The position numbers and the translations under genes were made by a program. This document shows, one piece after another, positions 62,270 through 64,000 of a stretch of DNA of 64,000 bases. Source of the stretch: Frankia casuarinae (GTDB taxonomy: Bacteria; Actinomycetota; Actinomycetes; Frankiales; Frankiaceae). The stretch lies in assembly GCF_000013345.1 (NCBI RefSeq), contig NC_007777.1, forward strand, positions 4,402,001-4,466,000, read 5' to 3'. Under the pieces are notes generated by a model. The model saw only the letters and a list, made by a program, of their open reading frames with translations. It was not told the DNA's origin and did no database searches. Every line of letters begins with the position of its first letter. Positions within the stretch are counted from its first letter, which is position 1.

Positions 62270-63158
62270 GCAGTGCGTATTGCACCGGGACGGGCTGGCC
62301 GGTGAGGATCAGCCGCCAGCGGCCGTCCTGCCCGCACCTCATCTGGTCTGAGCGTCCTTCCGGGCCGTCGGAGTCGAGGTATTCGGTAAGCGCGTCCACG
62401 TGCAGTCCAGCGGTAGCCGCCGCGGTCACGATCTCGCCCAGGCCGTGGGGATACTGCACGGTCTCCGTGGTCGTCAGCTGGGTGGCACTGCCCGCGTAGA
62501 AGCTGGCGGATCGGATGTGGTGAGCGGTGCTGCCCTGGTACGGAAAACCGAACCTGACAGGGTCGACGGTGTCGATCATCTGGGTGAGCGGGTGCCCGTC
62601 CACCAGCACCAGGACGCCGCCGGGACGCAGCGCCGTGGCCGCCGCGGTCATCCACGCCGTCACGTCGGCGATCCAGGGCAGCACACCGTAGGAGGCGAAC
62701 ACGACGTCGAACGCGCCGGCCAGGTCCGCCGGCAGCCGCTGGGCGTCCGCCTGGACGAACCGCGCGTCGATTCCCGCCGCGGTGGCCAGCGAGCGGGCTC
62801 GTTCCACCGCGACGGGGGAGAAGTCCAGGCCGGTGACCTGCGCGCCGAGCCGGGCCCACGACAGCGTCCCCAACCCGAAATGGCACTGCACATGTAGGAG
62901 ATCGAGGCCCGAGACGGACCCGACGGCCGCGACCATCTCCTCCCGCTCCCGCCCACTCAGCATGATCTGCCCGGCGAGAAAACCCTCGACGTCGTAGTAG
63001 TCGTCCTGCCCGTGCAGGCGCGCCAGCTCATCCCAGCGCGCCCGGTTCAACTCCGTCGCGTCATCCACGAAGCAGACAGCGTAGTGCGGCACATGCCATA
63101 CGTCCGGGATGCGGGCCCGTGCCGCCGCACCCGAGCCAGCGGGAACGGGCCGTGCCAC
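62250..63158 (-). CDS. Class I SAM-dependent methyltransferase
   Basis: 302 residues. SAM-binding motif I LDLLHVQCHFGLGTLSWARLG, motif II region VTGLDFSPVAVERARSLA, then VQADAQRLPADLAGAFDVVF and LRPGGVLVLVDGHPLTQM. A small-molecule methyltransferase of the Methyltransf_25/11 type; substrate unknown. The C-terminal 100 residues (FPYQGSTAHHIRSASFYAGS) may confer specificity. The translation start is uncertain because several codons are possible. Confidence 0.85.
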   Translation of the reverse strand: MARPVPAGSGAAARARIPDVWHVPHYAVCFVDDATELNRARWDELARLHGQDDYYDVEGFLAGQIMLSGREREEMVAAVGSVSGLDLLHVQCHFGLGTLSWARLGAQVTGLDFSPVAVERARSLATAAGIDARFVQADAQRLPADLAGAFDVVFASYGVLPWIADVTAWMTAAATALRPGGVLVLVDGHPLTQMIDTVDPVRFGFPYQGSTAHHIRSASFYAGSATQLTTTETVQYPHGLGEIVTAAATAGLHVDALTEYLDSDGPEGRSDQMRCGQDGRWRLILTGQPVPVQYALRATQNS

Positions 63159-63322
63159 GGAGTGTGACTACCGACTGCGATCACCCACATGCATCCGACC
63201 ATCGGGCACTGGCCGCAAGATCATGTCACTTTGACCCGGGAATGCTGTAGTGAGCACGCTCCGGATCACCGCATGCCCTAGGGTCGGGTGGCCCAGGGGA
63301 ATTGCACCCCTGGGCTCCAACA

Positions 63323-63356
63323 GAACGGAGCGTGACAGTCTCCCGTCACTCCGCTC
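63323..63356 (-). ncRNA. Group II intron domain V
   Basis: 34-nt hairpin: GAGCGGAG at the base, GAC/GTC in the upper stem, and a GAGA GNRA tetraloop. This is the catalytic core of a group II intron, 3' of the reverse transcriptase stop on the minus strand. Confidence 0.88.
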
Positions 63357-63365
63357 TTGTCATCC

Positions 63366-64000
63366 TCATCGCCAGGCGTTGGACGTCCATGCCCAGTGGG
63401 CGAAGAGCCCGGGGCGTTGGCGGGTGATGCGTTGCCAGCAGGCCAGGGCCTTATGGAACGGTCTCAGCCGTTTGTACTTCTTGCGGAGCCAACGCACCAG
63501 GTAGGCGTTGATGCGCTGTAGGAGGGGAAGCAGCGCGGAGCGGTAGAACGCCCCGTAGTACTGCGCCCAGCCGCGCACGATCGGGTTGATCTTTCGTGCC
63601 AGCTCGTCGAGGGTGTGGCCGGTCCGCAGGTGTAGCCGCCATCGGCGGACCTGCCCGCTGACCTTCTTCTGGGCTTCCTTGCTGATCGCGGGCAGGAAGT
63701 TCGTGAAGAACTTCCCGTGCCTGCTGCGTGCCTTGCGGGCGCGGAAGGTGTAGCCGAGGAACGTGAACGACGTGTGCTCATGGGAGCCGCGCCGGTTGCT
63801 GTCCTTGCAGTACACGATCCTGGTCTTGGTCGGGTGCGGTCGCAGTCCGACCTGTCCCATCCTGTCGTCGAGCGCGGCCAGCACGTGGCGAGCCCGACTC
63901 CTGCTGTCGCAGTGCACGATCGCGTCGTCGGCGTAGCGCTCGAACGCGACGCCCGGGTAGGTCCGGGCCAGCCACGCGTCGAACGCGTAGTGCATGAACA
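63366..64000 (-). CDS. ltrA: Group II intron reverse transcriptase/maturase (partial)
   Basis: C-terminal ~210 residues; the frame continues past the right edge. YADD catalytic motif in FERYADDAIVHCDSRSRARH, then HTSFTFLGYTFRARKARSRH, the maturase (X) domain GQVRRWRLHLRTGHTLDELA and NPIVRGWAQYYGAFYRSAL, ending GLFAHWAWTSNAWR. No HNH endonuclease domain is present at the end. Completeness upstream cannot be judged. Confidence 0.93.
   Translation of the reverse strand, partial: FMHYAFDAWLARTYPGVAFERYADDAIVHCDSRSRARHVLAALDDRMGQVGLRPHPTKTRIVYCKDSNRRGSHEHTSFTFLGYTFRARKARSRHGKFFTNFLPAISKEAQKKVSGQVRRWRLHLRTGHTLDELARKINPIVRGWAQYYGAFYRSALLPLLQRINAYLVRWLRKKYKRLRPFHKALACWQRITRQRPGLFAHWAWTSNAWR

Larger units (their letters stand above)
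63283..64000 (-). mobile_element. Group II intron, 3' portion
   Basis: From the right edge to 63283. It contains the end of the intron-encoded reverse transcriptase, a domain V hairpin at 63323-63356 with a GAGA tetraloop, and a domain VI-like stem at about 63291-63315 ending CCACCCGAC, the expected 3' splice end. The 5' part lies outside the window. Confidence 0.85.

Overview
This is a high-GC actinobacterial chromosome segment. The gene order argS-like/lysA/hom/thrC/thrB/rho/rpmE/prfA/prmC/tsaC/glyA/wecA/atpI-like/atpBEFHAGDC follows the Mycobacterium and Streptomyces ATP-synthase neighbourhood. Neighbouring gene content and protein style (Ter/Hsp70 cluster, GlgE cluster, crotonyl-CoA carboxylase/reductase, NucS) make Frankia the best guess. 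That genus call is inference.

Layout. 1-8342 (all minus): a stress cluster with a zinc-ribbon/J-like protein cut by the window edge, an Hsp70 without a lid domain, a repeat-expanded GrpE-like protein, two TerD-family proteins and a DUF475/TerC-like membrane protein. 9051-16912 (plus): the GlgE alpha-glucan pathway (glgE, treS, maltokinase, glgB). It ends in a hairpin and a 3 x 105-bp array. 17288-32756: mixed housekeeping and signalling genes. These include a thioredoxin-TPR protein, a thiamine-binding protein, a hybrid histidine kinase, a cupin, an acetyl-CoA acetyltransferase, a SigE-family sigma factor with a membrane partner, crotonyl-CoA carboxylase/reductase, a duplicated 3-hydroxyacyl-CoA dehydrogenase, nucS, an HD protein and a STAS protein. 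32817-37547: murA (Asp form), a Nudix protein, a TPR/membrane protein next to a PP2C-like phosphatase, a cobalamin adenosyltransferase and a decayed toxin-antitoxin module. 37625-47201 (minus): the ATP synthase operon, two small membrane proteins and wecA. 47309-61817 (minus): glyA, tsaC, prmC, prfA, rpmE, rho, thrB-thrC-hom-lysA, an ArgS-like protein without a catalytic core, and a response regulator. 61891-64000: tRNA-Arg(CCG), a small ORF, a methyltransferase and the 3' half of a group II intron that runs off the right edge.

How the genes work together. glgE/treS/mak/glgB convert trehalose through maltose and maltose-1-phosphate to branched glucan. The thiolase, 3-hydroxyacyl-CoA dehydrogenase and crotonyl-CoA carboxylase/reductase match the entry steps of the ethylmalonyl-CoA pathway; the cobalamin adenosyltransferase could supply cofactor for its mutases. 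thrB, thrC, hom and lysA overlap by 4 nt each and form a tightly coupled aspartate-family operon.

The most unusual signals are: (i) a stem-loop directly after the stop codons of both glgB and rho, with a compensatory base-pair change and related 105/93-bp arrays behind it; (ii) an Hsp70/GrpE-like/J-like set in which each member departs from the canonical form, embedded among Ter proteins; (iii) many short tandem duplications, with in-frame periods inside genes and mostly 7-, 10-, 16- or 17-bp periods outside; (iv) the ArgS relative next to tRNA-Arg, an 85-aa epsilon subunit, and a toxin-antitoxin pair fused by deletion.
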